Below, one piece after another: positions 43,820-52,809 of a stretch of 61,861 bases of DNA (position 1 is the first letter of the stretch; the number at the start of each line of letters is the position of its first letter). The translations under genes and the position numbers were made by a program. A model generated the notes under the pieces. It was given only the letters and a program-made list of their open reading frames with translations, made no database searches and had not been told where the DNA came from. The DNA is from Sphingobacterium micropteri. GTDB taxonomy: Bacteria > Bacteroidota > Bacteroidia > Sphingobacteriales > Sphingobacteriaceae. The DNA is taken from assembly GCF_014692515.1 (NCBI RefSeq), contig NZ_JACOIK010000020.1:1-61861 (forward strand), read 5' to 3'.

Positions 43820-46702
43820 ATGAATAAACCTTTCTTATATACTGTTGCAGAAGATATATACCGTCGTTTTGGAAACGATCTGTCCGACATCGCTATCGTA
43901 TTCAACAACAAGCGTCCGATCACTTACCTCAAGAAACACTTAGCAGAGGTTTATGGCAAAGCGATCTGGTCACCCCAGTTTTTCACGATCCAATCATTTT
44001 TTAAACAGGCTACGGATGCCTCGGAAGCATCTCTCCTCAGCCAATTCTTCTATCTTTTCGAGCTACACAACGAACTGCTAATTGGAGAGGGCTCTGAACC
44101 GGAAACATTGGAAGATTTTTATCCAATTGCAGAAATCATATTGCGCGATTTCGGACAACTGGACTATGAGCTTGTCGATGTCGACCAGATATATATGGAA
44201 CTCTATGACACGACAAAAATTGACATTGCCTTTCAGCATTTCACGGTCGAACAGCAGCATTTTATCCGGCAATTTTGGCAATCGTTCTCTGTTGCTGGCC
44301 ATAGCGGACTGCAGCAGCGCTTCCTGAAACTTTGGCGACGACTTCCGATATTGTATAAAGCATTCAAACAAAAGCTAACACAAGAAAAACAGCTGCATTA
44401 TCCCAGTCTATACCGGCAGCTTGTAGAAGGTAACGTGACCCATCCCCATTTTACAAAAGCATACAAAAAAATATTGTTTGTGGGATTTAATGCCCTCAGC
44501 AAAGCTGAGGTTCATCTTTTCCAAAGATGGCAAGCGGAAGATGAAGCTCTGTTCTATTTTGATGCCGACACCTATTACCTGGATGATAAAGAACAAGAAG
44601 CCGGTCTGTTTATCCGTCGTAACATAAAAAGTTATGGGTTAGTTAACGCCCTGGGAGAAAGCCAAGCGATATTGGGCCATAGACAGAGCACCGTCCATCT
44701 CTATGCCTGCAGCGGTAAAAACAGCCAGACCAAGCTTTTACACGATATATTGCTCGCTTCAGCGTCGTCTGCGAAAAGTGCCGCTATCTTGCTTGCGGAT
44801 GAAAGCTTACTGGTACCCCTGCTTCAAAGTTTGCCGGATGTAAAACCAAACATTACAACAGGCTACCCGCTAACACAATCGCCAATATACGGCTTGCTAG
44901 ACTTATGGATGGATGTACAGGAAGAAATTTCGCACGACAAAAGGCGCAAGATCGCTTTCCAATATGTAGAAACTTTTGTGAATCATCCATTAACCGGCGT
45001 TTCCGTAAAAGAACGGGAGGCTCTATTCAAAGACATCACCGATAAGCAGCAGTTTGAAATCGATGTGGATAGCATCCGCTTGACGAGTACGGTGTTTACG
45101 TCGTTCTTTAAACCATTATCGACTTCCGTTCTACTCATTCCGACCCTCATTCAATTGCTAGATAGTTTGCTCGTTTCGATGACAGCGCAGGACCGTGTGG
45201 GCCAAATTGACAGCAACCTTATTATCGAGACCAAGAAAGTGCTCAACCAGTTGCATCAAGGCTTATCAAACTTAGGCTCCACATCAATAGCCTTCCAGCT
45301 CGGCTTAATTCGAAAAGCCATCAATCCAATCAATGCGGCCATCGAGGGAGATCCGCTAAACGGACTACAGATTATGGGTCTATTGGAAAGCCGCTGTCTC
45401 AACTTTGACCACGTATACATACTCGGTGCAAACGAAGGCATCCTTCCCCAAACATCTAGTTCCCCGACTTTTTTGCCCAATAGTTTACGACGAGCTTACC
45501 AACTCCCAATCTTAGAGAACCAAGACGCACTTTCGGCGTATCTTTTCTATCGACATTTTCAATATAGCGATGGTCTTCATGTATTTTACAATAGTTTAGT
45601 CGACGAGAGTAGCACCGGCGAAGAAAGCCGTTTTATAAAACAGCTGCAGTTCGAGAGTAATTTTCATTTCAAGATATACACTCAACAACAACCAATTCGT
45701 TTCCAGGACACTCCTGATGAATTAGTTATCCCTAAAACGGGTGACGTATGGAAGCAATTATGGGAGATGTTCGTCGTACGAAAGAAAAACTTATCGGCTA
45801 CCGCCTTAACCAGCTACCTACAATCGCCACTACAGTTTTTCCTGAAGTACGTTGCCGAGATCAAGGAACCTCCCACCATTTCACAGGAGTTTGAAATGAA
45901 CCGGCTAGGCACGGTTATCCACAATGTGATGGAAACGATCTTGAAGCCATACAAAGGGCTAGCTGATTTTACACCTACCAAACAACTCGCATCTACCTTA
46001 GATCAGTTGGACAGCTTAGTCGTTCGCGAGATCGGCACACAATATCACAACGAATTATTAACGATCGACGACTTAAACAGCATGCAACGTATTATGCATA
46101 AAATAGCTTCCGCCTATGTCGCGGTCTATATCGAATACGACATCGCCCATTACAAAGCCTTTCGCATCATAGAACTGGAAAATGATGAGGATTACAGCAT
46201 CGATTTCCCGATCCTTATCAACGGAAAAGAAGAAACCATCCGCTTATTTGGTATCATTGACCGTGTGGACGAGGTACTTACCCATGACGGTCAAGTAAAA
46301 ACACGTATTGTCGACTATAAAACAGGCGGCGATAGTGTCGAATTTAAAACTATCGAAAAAGTATTTGCTGCCAACACCGAAAACAAAGCGCTGGTGCAAA
46401 CATTGTTTTATGCGTATGTATTTGAACAAGTAACAGGTCGAAAACAATTAGAACCTCATTTATACGTTGCACGTCGTATGCGCGAAGACGGTACTTTATT
46501 CCGAGTACGGACCGAAACATTGGAAGAGGAAAGATTGCTCACTATAAAAGAAGACTTTATAGTGTTTCTCCGGGCTACATTAGAAGAGATTTTTAATCCG
46601 GATGTCCCTTTTAAACATACTCCGGAAAGTAAGGTGTACCCGTCCGATCCCTATACCTTATTTTATCGGAATGCAACGGAAGATGTGGAGGAATTTTTAT
46701 AG
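43820..46702 (+). CDS. addB: AddB-type nuclease subunit without Fe-S cysteines
   Basis: From ATG 43820 the protein has 960 residues, 13 bases after addA. It has an inactivated helicase-like N-terminal part and a PD-(D/E)XK nuclease domain at the C terminus: LGTVIHNVMETIL, then GIIDRVDEVLTHDG and RIVDYKTGGDSVE (D and K of the active site), and TLFYAYVFEQVTG. In Bacillus AddB and many relatives four cysteines bind an iron-sulfur cluster around this domain, ending in a CxxC-like cluster. Here the matching end reads FKHTPESKVYPSDPYTLFYR, with no cysteine. A TTG at 43793 would extend the protein by nine residues and overlap addA. Confidence 0.85.
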   Translation: MNKPFLYTVAEDIYRRFGNDLSDIAIVFNNKRPITYLKKHLAEVYGKAIWSPQFFTIQSFFKQATDASEASLLSQFFYLFELHNELLIGEGSEPETLEDFYPIAEIILRDFGQLDYELVDVDQIYMELYDTTKIDIAFQHFTVEQQHFIRQFWQSFSVAGHSGLQQRFLKLWRRLPILYKAFKQKLTQEKQLHYPSLYRQLVEGNVTHPHFTKAYKKILFVGFNALSKAEVHLFQRWQAEDEALFYFDADTYYLDDKEQEAGLFIRRNIKSYGLVNALGESQAILGHRQSTVHLYACSGKNSQTKLLHDILLASASSAKSAAILLADESLLVPLLQSLPDVKPNITTGYPLTQSPIYGLLDLWMDVQEEISHDKRRKIAFQYVETFVNHPLTGVSVKEREALFKDITDKQQFEIDVDSIRLTSTVFTSFFKPLSTSVLLIPTLIQLLDSLLVSMTAQDRVGQIDSNLIIETKKVLNQLHQGLSNLGSTSIAFQLGLIRKAINPINAAIEGDPLNGLQIMGLLESRCLNFDHVYILGANEGILPQTSSSPTFLPNSLRRAYQLPILENQDALSAYLFYRHFQYSDGLHVFYNSLVDESSTGEESRFIKQLQFESNFHFKIYTQQQPIRFQDTPDELVIPKTGDVWKQLWEMFVVRKKNLSATALTSYLQSPLQFFLKYVAEIKEPPTISQEFEMNRLGTVIHNVMETILKPYKGLADFTPTKQLASTLDQLDSLVVREIGTQYHNELLTIDDLNSMQRIMHKIASAYVAVYIEYDIAHYKAFRIIELENDEDYSIDFPILINGKEETIRLFGIIDRVDEVLTHDGQVKTRIVDYKTGGDSVEFKTIEKVFAANTENKALVQTLFYAYVFEQVTGRKQLEPHLYVARRMREDGTLFRVRTETLEEERLLTIKEDFIVFLRATLEEIFNPDVPFKHTPESKVYPSDPYTLFYRNATEDVEEFL

Positions 46703-47220
46703 ATATCTGGTAGGTTGCGGCATTGGCCATTGTAATCCATGCCGTATCCTACAACGAACTCTTCACCGATCTCAAAACCGACATATGCGATATTGTCAAA
46801 TGCATGTTTTATACATACAGGCTTCATCAATAGGGCACACACCTCGATGTTTGCAATCTGAAGTCTTTCCAGTGCTTCCATCGTGTGTTTTAGCGAATTT
46901 CCCGAGTCGATAATATCTTCGACAATGATGACATTACGTCCTGTTAAATCCATCCCTACGCCCACCAATTCATGAATTTGATCCTGTGTAGTTCCATTAT
47001 AAGACGCCAGTTTCACAAAAGACAGCTCACATGGAATATTGATCTCTTTCACAAGATCGGCCATAAACATGAAACAACCATTCAACACCCCCAGAAAGAC
47101 AGGATTCTTATCGGCGTATTTCAAACTGATATCCATGCCCATCGACCGGATACGTTCTTTTATCTGACCATGATCAATAAAAAGCTCAAAATTTAAATTG
47201 TCTATTTGGATATTTGCCAT
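46663..47220 (-). CDS. hpt: Hypoxanthine phosphoribosyltransferase
   Basis: The 185-residue purine salvage enzyme has the PRPP-binding motif NVIIVEDIIDSGNSLKHTME, the flexible loop region LASYNGTTQD and the C-terminal VGFEIGEEFVVGYGMDYNG. It joins hypoxanthine or guanine to PRPP. Its 3' end overlaps the 3' end of addB by 40 bases on the opposite strand, so the two messages have complementary tails. Confidence 0.95.
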   Translation of the reverse strand: MANIQIDNLNFELFIDHGQIKERIRSMGMDISLKYADKNPVFLGVLNGCFMFMADLVKEINIPCELSFVKLASYNGTTQDQIHELVGVGMDLTGRNVIIVEDIIDSGNSLKHTMEALERLQIANIEVCALLMKPVCIKHAFDNIAYVGFEIGEEFVVGYGMDYNGQCRNLPDIYKNSSTSSVAFR

Positions 47221-47237
47221 CTATTTAGATCTGTTTT

Positions 47238-49319
47238 TTATTCCTTCTCTACTTCCGCTTCTTTACCAAACAGCTTTTCCAACAGGCTTCTACGTCTCGC
47301 TTCGTCGCTTTCCATCTCCTGCATAATGGCTTCTTGCTCCGGATCGATTTCCCTGAACGTGGTATCGATCAACCCTTTCGGCCTTGGCGGTCGTAGCCCA
47401 GGCTCTAGAACAACACCATAAAACCCGTACGCTTCCGGCACCTGTTCATCCTGCAGCTGCCCAAGCTTACTCATAATATAACCATACGTATTAAAATGCC
47501 GCTGTACCCAAGGTTTTAGATGCCCAGTATAGTCAAAAGAAGAAAGTCCAGTTTTCGGGCGAGGAATAATACTGGAGAGGAATAAACTCTCCCCGATGTT
47601 TAGCTGAGCAGGTGTTTTGCCAAAATAATAGGAAGATGCTTCCTGGATACCATATACATTTTTGCCCCATTCAATCACATTCAAATATACCTCAAACATG
47701 CGGTCTTTACCCACCTGTTCCGAGGTCTCCATTAGCCATACCAACAAAATCTCTTCAAATTTCCGCATCATGGTTTTGTTCCGGTTCAAAAAAACATTTT
47801 TCACCAACTGCATGGAGATGGTACTTGCTCCACGTTTGAACGCCCGTTCCTTCACATTCGTAGCGATAGAGAGCTTAAAGGCCTCCTCTTCAAATCCGTT
47901 GTGCTGATAAAAATACGGATCTTCGGTATTCAACACCGTTTTCTTCAATATAGAAGCCACTTGATTTAACGGTGTGAATGTTGGATTTTGTGTCCCCACC
48001 ACAATCTCCCGCATCAATACAGTATCCTCATAAGCCTTGTACGTAAATGGCTCATTTAGTTGATTGACAGCTGCATTTCCCCATTGGATTATTTTCAGCT
48101 CCTTGTCATCGATTTTAGAATGAAAAGCCAGACTATCCGGCTCCGCAAAATTGATCAAAAAATCGAGATCATATGCGATCTTTCCTTCAACCTGAATACC
48201 ATCCAGTGTTTCAAATAATCCCTGCGGAATAGCATCAAATAACTTTTGTGCTTCGAACTTGCCCGTATGAACAGATAAACTAACCACTTTATCCGGCTTC
48301 GGAATAAACTTAATATAAGGTTGAAATTCAAATTCCTTCACACGGATTTTACTTGCTGGATCAATTTCAATAGCAGCTTTGCCGATATTAAGCTGTCCTT
48401 CTCCAATAGCTTCAGGAATAACAACCTCATCTTCCGACAGACGACGATGATTCACATGCAGATTGTCGAAAGACCATTTACCGGCAAGTGTTAAAGAATC
48501 TGCCGTGATGCGTTTCACTTGTGCCAAGTCAAACATGATCTTATCGAAACTTACCCGCAGACCAAATTTCCGACGTAGAAAAGGGAGTTCCACATTTTTT
48601 TCCTCGGACGACACTTCAACCCGTAATTGCTGTTTATCGGGATTTACACGTCCGCTCAAGTTCCACTGGGCATCATGGTCATTCAAAAAAAGGCTGGTCT
48701 CGAAATCTCCGTCGTCCATCACCGCTTCCGGCAATCGAATCTGTTGGTGGACGCTATCATCCTGATAAGAAAGCTGAAAATTCTCTAATTCCATATTTCG
48801 GGGAATCTTAAAGAAGATCTGCTTTATCACACCATCAATCAAAGAAGCGTAATTACTTTCTACATCTTCTTCTACCCTAACCGTGGTATCTTTTGCTTGC
48901 TTTTGAAATAGAAAATCATAATTACTGATCGTATCACGCTCTAAAAGAGTTACATCTGCATTTTGTAAAGCTAAATTTCCAATTTTTACATCACCGAATA
49001 ACAAAGGAAACAATCGAACCGATACAGCCATACGTTCAATTTTGGCAAGCGTATCCCGCTGTTGCGGTATAACTTCAATGTCCCGGAAAGTAACAGTGGC
49101 CAGCCCCGTAAACGAATATTCCTGTACATTAAAATCAATATGATACCGCTCACGCAAGGTATTTTCCACTTTCACCATTACCTCATCCAACATCCGCGTA
49201 CGAACAGACAACGCTATAATAAGTCCTATTACGAGTAGCAAAAGAAGAATACCTCCAGTTATTAAGGTAATTTTTTTTTGCTTTCGTGTTAAAGAGGGTA
49301 ATTTTTCGATTATACGCAT
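47238..49319 (-). CDS. Peptidoglycan glycosyltransferase (GT51) with large N-terminal domain
   Basis: The 693-residue protein has a cytoplasmic basic start, one transmembrane helix (ITLITGGILLLLLVIGLIIA), a long beta-rich region of about 400 residues resembling AsmA-like repeats, and a C-terminal GT51 domain (about residues 455-640). The catalytic motif EDPYFYQHNGFEEEAF and the second motif KRGASTISMQLVKNVFLNR, RKFEEILLVWLME and FEVYLNVIEWGKNVYG are those of monofunctional transglycosylases. No transpeptidase domain follows. It polymerises glycan strands from lipid II. It lies 17 bases upstream of hpt on the same strand. Confidence 0.88.
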   Translation of the reverse strand: MRIIEKLPSLTRKQKKITLITGGILLLLLVIGLIIALSVRTRMLDEVMVKVENTLRERYHIDFNVQEYSFTGLATVTFRDIEVIPQQRDTLAKIERMAVSVRLFPLLFGDVKIGNLALQNADVTLLERDTISNYDFLFQKQAKDTTVRVEEDVESNYASLIDGVIKQIFFKIPRNMELENFQLSYQDDSVHQQIRLPEAVMDDGDFETSLFLNDHDAQWNLSGRVNPDKQQLRVEVSSEEKNVELPFLRRKFGLRVSFDKIMFDLAQVKRITADSLTLAGKWSFDNLHVNHRRLSEDEVVIPEAIGEGQLNIGKAAIEIDPASKIRVKEFEFQPYIKFIPKPDKVVSLSVHTGKFEAQKLFDAIPQGLFETLDGIQVEGKIAYDLDFLINFAEPDSLAFHSKIDDKELKIIQWGNAAVNQLNEPFTYKAYEDTVLMREIVVGTQNPTFTPLNQVASILKKTVLNTEDPYFYQHNGFEEEAFKLSIATNVKERAFKRGASTISMQLVKNVFLNRNKTMMRKFEEILLVWLMETSEQVGKDRMFEVYLNVIEWGKNVYGIQEASSYYFGKTPAQLNIGESLFLSSIIPRPKTGLSSFDYTGHLKPWVQRHFNTYGYIMSKLGQLQDEQVPEAYGFYGVVLEPGLRPPRPKGLIDTTFREIDPEQEAIMQEMESDEARRRSLLEKLFGKEAEVEKE

Positions 49320-49430
49320 ACCAATCTATTTCTTGTTTAAAAATAGAATATTTTTTCTGAAAGTATACAACAAAAGAGGGTGACCTGTGTGTCACCCTCA
49401 TCATCTAAAAATTTTTCGTCTATAAGTTGC

Positions 49431-50294
49431 TTACGGATTCAGCAAATCATACACTCTAACGTAATCTATCTGCAACTGTGCCGGGAAAGCTTCATCATCT
49501 ACACCCTCCTGTCCGCCCCAATCACCACCGATAGCCAGATTCAATAGCCAGTGAAATTTCTGATCAAAAGGCCATACGCCACTGCCTGTTCCTTCATTCG
49601 GGAAATTGAATATCTGTATATTGTCTACAAAACCACGAATATATTCTGGTGTCCAGTCTACACGGTATTCATGAAACGCTGTCGTAGCATTCTCAATTTT
49701 CCTGTTGGATCCGACCTGGGTATCAATGGAATGATTATAATCTTCCGTATGCACCGTAATATGCACCACGTCCTGATCATAACCAACGTGTTCCAGGATA
49801 TCGATTTCACCGGAGCGAGGCCAGTCTCCATAAACTCTATCCGTAGGCAACATCCAAGCGGCAGCCCAATTCCCTTTTCCAGGAGGCACTTTGGCACTTA
49901 CCACAAACCGACCGTAAAGAAAATCTCCCTTATCTCTGCTCACCAACCGTGCCGATGTATATCCGAACCCTTCATATTCTTCTTTTAAAGCGGTAATATG
50001 CAATACGCCGTCGGCTATATGTACATTTTCTGGTCTCGCTTCCGTATAATACTGCAGTTCATTGTTGCCCCAACCATTGTTTTGCGAGCCGACATCATAA
50101 CTCCATTTCTGGACATCCGGAAGACCGTCTACATCAAATTCATCTGCCCACGAGGGTGTTGTCGCAAAGTTATACGTTTTAGGTTCAGGAGGTTCGGGAA
50201 TAACAATGTAGTTCTCGTTTGATTTTTCAGAACAAGACAGCATAACAACTAAAGGAAGTATCCAAAGACTCATATTTTTTTTCATTTTATTCAT
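49431..50294 (-). CDS. GH16 endo-beta-glucanase lipoprotein (laminarinase-like)
   Basis: The 287-residue protein starts with a lipoprotein signal (MSLWILPLVVMLSCSEK) and a GH16 domain with the catalytic motif GEIDILEHVG (both glutamates and the aspartate, about residue 160). DEFDVDGLPDVQKWSYDVG and NNELQYYTEARPENV are typical of laminarinase-type GH16 (beta-1,3 or beta-1,3-1,4-glucanases). As a lipoprotein it probably sits on the cell surface and cuts glucan before uptake by SusCD. It is the last gene of the locus and the only hydrolase in it. Confidence 0.93.
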   Translation of the reverse strand: MNKMKKNMSLWILPLVVMLSCSEKSNENYIVIPEPPEPKTYNFATTPSWADEFDVDGLPDVQKWSYDVGSQNNGWGNNELQYYTEARPENVHIADGVLHITALKEEYEGFGYTSARLVSRDKGDFLYGRFVVSAKVPPGKGNWAAAWMLPTDRVYGDWPRSGEIDILEHVGYDQDVVHITVHTEDYNHSIDTQVGSNRKIENATTAFHEYRVDWTPEYIRGFVDNIQIFNFPNEGTGSGVWPFDQKFHWLLNLAIGGDWGGQEGVDDEAFPAQLQIDYVRVYDLLNP

Positions 50295-50315
50295 TTTATA
50301 AATTTAGATGGGGTT

Positions 50316-51266
50316 CTATTCAAAAGACCGTAAAGTGAATGTCCACCAAGAAGCTTGTCCCGTCGCGGGATCCACTTCGGAGATCCTTACCCCGATTTTT
50401 AAGATATCATAACCCTGACCGTTTACATTGCTTTTCATTTCCAAAATGTCATACAATACGAAATCATTAACGGGTCCCGATACTGTTTCGCCGCCATTGT
50501 GTGCTTTTTTGACACCAATATGAGCACCTCGGCCTACTAATCGGAGTTGGCCAAGCCGGTTTACACCCGTACCTTCGGTCACGGAAAACCGGAAGGTTCC
50601 GGAATTCCACAGAGCTTGTTCGCCGGTTAGATTTGCAGCCGGTTCACAACCCGATGTGCCGTTCCCCAGATAACCATCTGCAAAAAAGTCACCTTTGTTG
50701 TCGTAGGCAAAAGTGCCTTCAGCGTTGAAAGAGAAAACAAACTCGTCGTTAAATTCGCATGCCCTCGCGGTGACGTCTGCGACACCGCTGCTCCACCATT
50801 CACCGTTATCCGGCCCAGGACCTACCTTGAACGCACCTGCTTCCGGATTCAATTTCCATTTTTTCTGATCACAGCTCGCAATGAAACCCAAGGCCCTGTC
50901 GTTAGCACATGCTTCGGGATCATTTTCCGAAATGGTGACTGATTTGGTTATGCTTGCCATCCCCCCTTGTCCGACGACGTTCAATTGGATATCATACAAG
51001 CCTTCAAAAATCAAATTTGCCTCTACGACATCCCCTTCCAGCGTTTGCCCACTGCTCAATACGGTCCATTTGGCAATGGTCGGTGTATTAGTTTTATTTG
51101 TTAACTGTACCCGTCCCGGTCCGGTCTCTATAGCCTCAAAATCGGGTTGTGGCAAATCATCCAATGATAGATTTTCGCCCTCTATCTGACAGGACTGTAT
51201 AAAGAAGAGCAGAAGCATCGCCCCCCACACCTTCATTTTCTTTGGTATTTTATAATCGATTGTCAT
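50316..51266 (-). CDS. PUL surface lipoprotein, probable glycan-binding protein
   Basis: The 316-residue protein has a lipoprotein signal ending in FFIQSCQIEG, a PKD-like beta-sandwich (about residues 40-115: VQLTNKTNTPTIAKWTVLS and GLYDIQLNVVGQGGMASITK), and a C-terminal domain rich in tryptophan and glycine (KKWKLNPEAGAFKVGPGPDN, WWSSGVADVT). The position between susD and the GH16 gene, 21 bases from the latter and nine from susD, is that of SusE/SusF-like glycan-binding lipoproteins. Binding residues cannot be named. A start ten codons later (51236) is also possible. Confidence 0.75.
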   Translation of the reverse strand: MTIDYKIPKKMKVWGAMLLLFFIQSCQIEGENLSLDDLPQPDFEAIETGPGRVQLTNKTNTPTIAKWTVLSSGQTLEGDVVEANLIFEGLYDIQLNVVGQGGMASITKSVTISENDPEACANDRALGFIASCDQKKWKLNPEAGAFKVGPGPDNGEWWSSGVADVTARACEFNDEFVFSFNAEGTFAYDNKGDFFADGYLGNGTSGCEPAANLTGEQALWNSGTFRFSVTEGTGVNRLGQLRLVGRGAHIGVKKAHNGGETVSGPVNDFVLYDILEMKSNVNGQGYDILKIGVRISEVDPATGQASWWTFTLRSFE

Positions 51267-51275
51267 GATATTTTT

Positions 51276-52796
51276 TTATTTAGTTCCACCGTATTCTTTA
51301 TTCTGTTCCAAAAGGGTATTATCCAATTCCAACAAAGGGATAGGCAATACTTCATGCTTTCCAGCCACAAATCCTCGGTCTCCAAGAGCCGTTGCGGCGT
51401 CGCCCCAGCGTACAAGATCAAACCAGCGGTGTCCCTCGCCTGCCAGTTCCAATCTACGCTCGCGTTTGATATTTTCAAAAGTAGCCGCTACCGGCCCTAA
51501 GCCTACCCGTTCCCGAACCGCATTCAATAGTGCAGCAGCGCGAGTAGCATTTCCGCCTCCTCTGACGAGAGCTTCCGCTTCCAACAGGTAGGTGTCAGCG
51601 AGCCTAATATCATAGATATTCTGTGGAAAGTTGAGTTCAAACGATCCGGCACCTGTCCAGCGATTGGATTCTCTTCCAGCATATTTTTCTAGAAAATACC
51701 CACTGTCCATATAACCGGGTGTGTACGACGACCCATTTCCTGCCAATTGATGCATGTCGATGACGGTAGAAGAATATCGCGGATCTCCCTGTAACACACC
51801 CACCAATTCCGTCGTCAGCGGAAGGAATCCCCAACCTGCAACATAGTCCGGTGCTCCGGAGCCGGGTGCATAGCCACGGGGACCAATCATAATGTTGAGG
51901 ATGTTCCCTTCGGTACAGTCTATACAGCCCCAATCACCCACCGATGTATTCGTAAATGAAATTTCAAAGATGGATTCGCTGTTGAATTTATTATCCACAT
52001 TGAACAGTTCGGAAAAATTATTTAACAAACTATATCCATATTGACTGGTTTGGCCAGGCTCACCGTTTACCTCGCTAAATTGTGCCGCTGCCTGCGTAAA
52101 TTTTTCCTGCTGTAGATAAACCTTGCCCAGCAGTGCTCTTGCCGTACCTTGCGAGGCTCTTCCTGCTTCTGAGGTCGCGTTTATCGTTAGCGGTAAACCC
52201 GGCATTGCCTCCAACAGATCGTTTTCCATGGCGGTGTATACATCTTCTGGAGCAGCTTGGATTACTTCATAAATGGCATCTCCTTCCAGCGGACTCGTAA
52301 TCAACGGAATATTCCGGAAATAACGGATCAAGTCAAAATAAAAGTAGGCTCTCAGAAATTTTGCCTCTGCCTCAAATCTTGCTTTTTCCTGTTCAGACAT
52401 CGGAACGTCTGATAGCTTTTGCAACAAAACATTTGCACGCATGATCCCCATATAGCCCCTTCTCCAAAGATCTTCCTGCGGGCCCACGGCAGGTTCTAAC
52501 GAATAATCGGACCACGCCTGGATATGTGGCAAGTCTGAAGATCCACCACCGCCTGCGAAATGGTCATCGGAAGCAGCGGAAGTGCTCAATATTTTTGTCG
52601 TGTATCCTGAACTTTGGAATCCCACAACATCATAGATTGCCACCAAACCATTGTATGCCTCCTGACGATTTCTATAATAATTCTCTTCCAAGTCTGTGCC
52701 CCGAGGCTTTAATTCCAAAAAACTATCGGAACACGACTGCAATCCCATAATGGATAAAGCACCAAACATCAGGGATAATTTAATATATCTTTTCAT
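51276..52796 (-). CDS. SusD/RagB-family glycan-binding lipoprotein
   Basis: From ATG 52796 the protein has 506 residues and a lipoprotein signal (FGALSIMGLQSCSDSFLELK). The fold is the helix-rich SusD type, with GTDLEENYYRNRQEAYNGLV at the start, AEAKFLRAYFYFDLIRYF, and a C terminus with DIRLADTYLLEAEALVRGGG and ERRLELAGEGHRWFDLVRWG. It caps the SusC channel and binds glycan. A longer frame to 52865 overlaps susC and is rejected. It starts 13 bases after the susC stop. Confidence 0.95.
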   Translation of the reverse strand: MKRYIKLSLMFGALSIMGLQSCSDSFLELKPRGTDLEENYYRNRQEAYNGLVAIYDVVGFQSSGYTTKILSTSAASDDHFAGGGGSSDLPHIQAWSDYSLEPAVGPQEDLWRRGYMGIMRANVLLQKLSDVPMSEQEKARFEAEAKFLRAYFYFDLIRYFRNIPLITSPLEGDAIYEVIQAAPEDVYTAMENDLLEAMPGLPLTINATSEAGRASQGTARALLGKVYLQQEKFTQAAAQFSEVNGEPGQTSQYGYSLLNNFSELFNVDNKFNSESIFEISFTNTSVGDWGCIDCTEGNILNIMIGPRGYAPGSGAPDYVAGWGFLPLTTELVGVLQGDPRYSSTVIDMHQLAGNGSSYTPGYMDSGYFLEKYAGRESNRWTGAGSFELNFPQNIYDIRLADTYLLEAEALVRGGGNATRAAALLNAVRERVGLGPVAATFENIKRERRLELAGEGHRWFDLVRWGDAATALGDRGFVAGKHEVLPIPLLELDNTLLEQNKEYGGTK

Positions 52797-52809
52797 CACG
52801 ATTTCTAAT

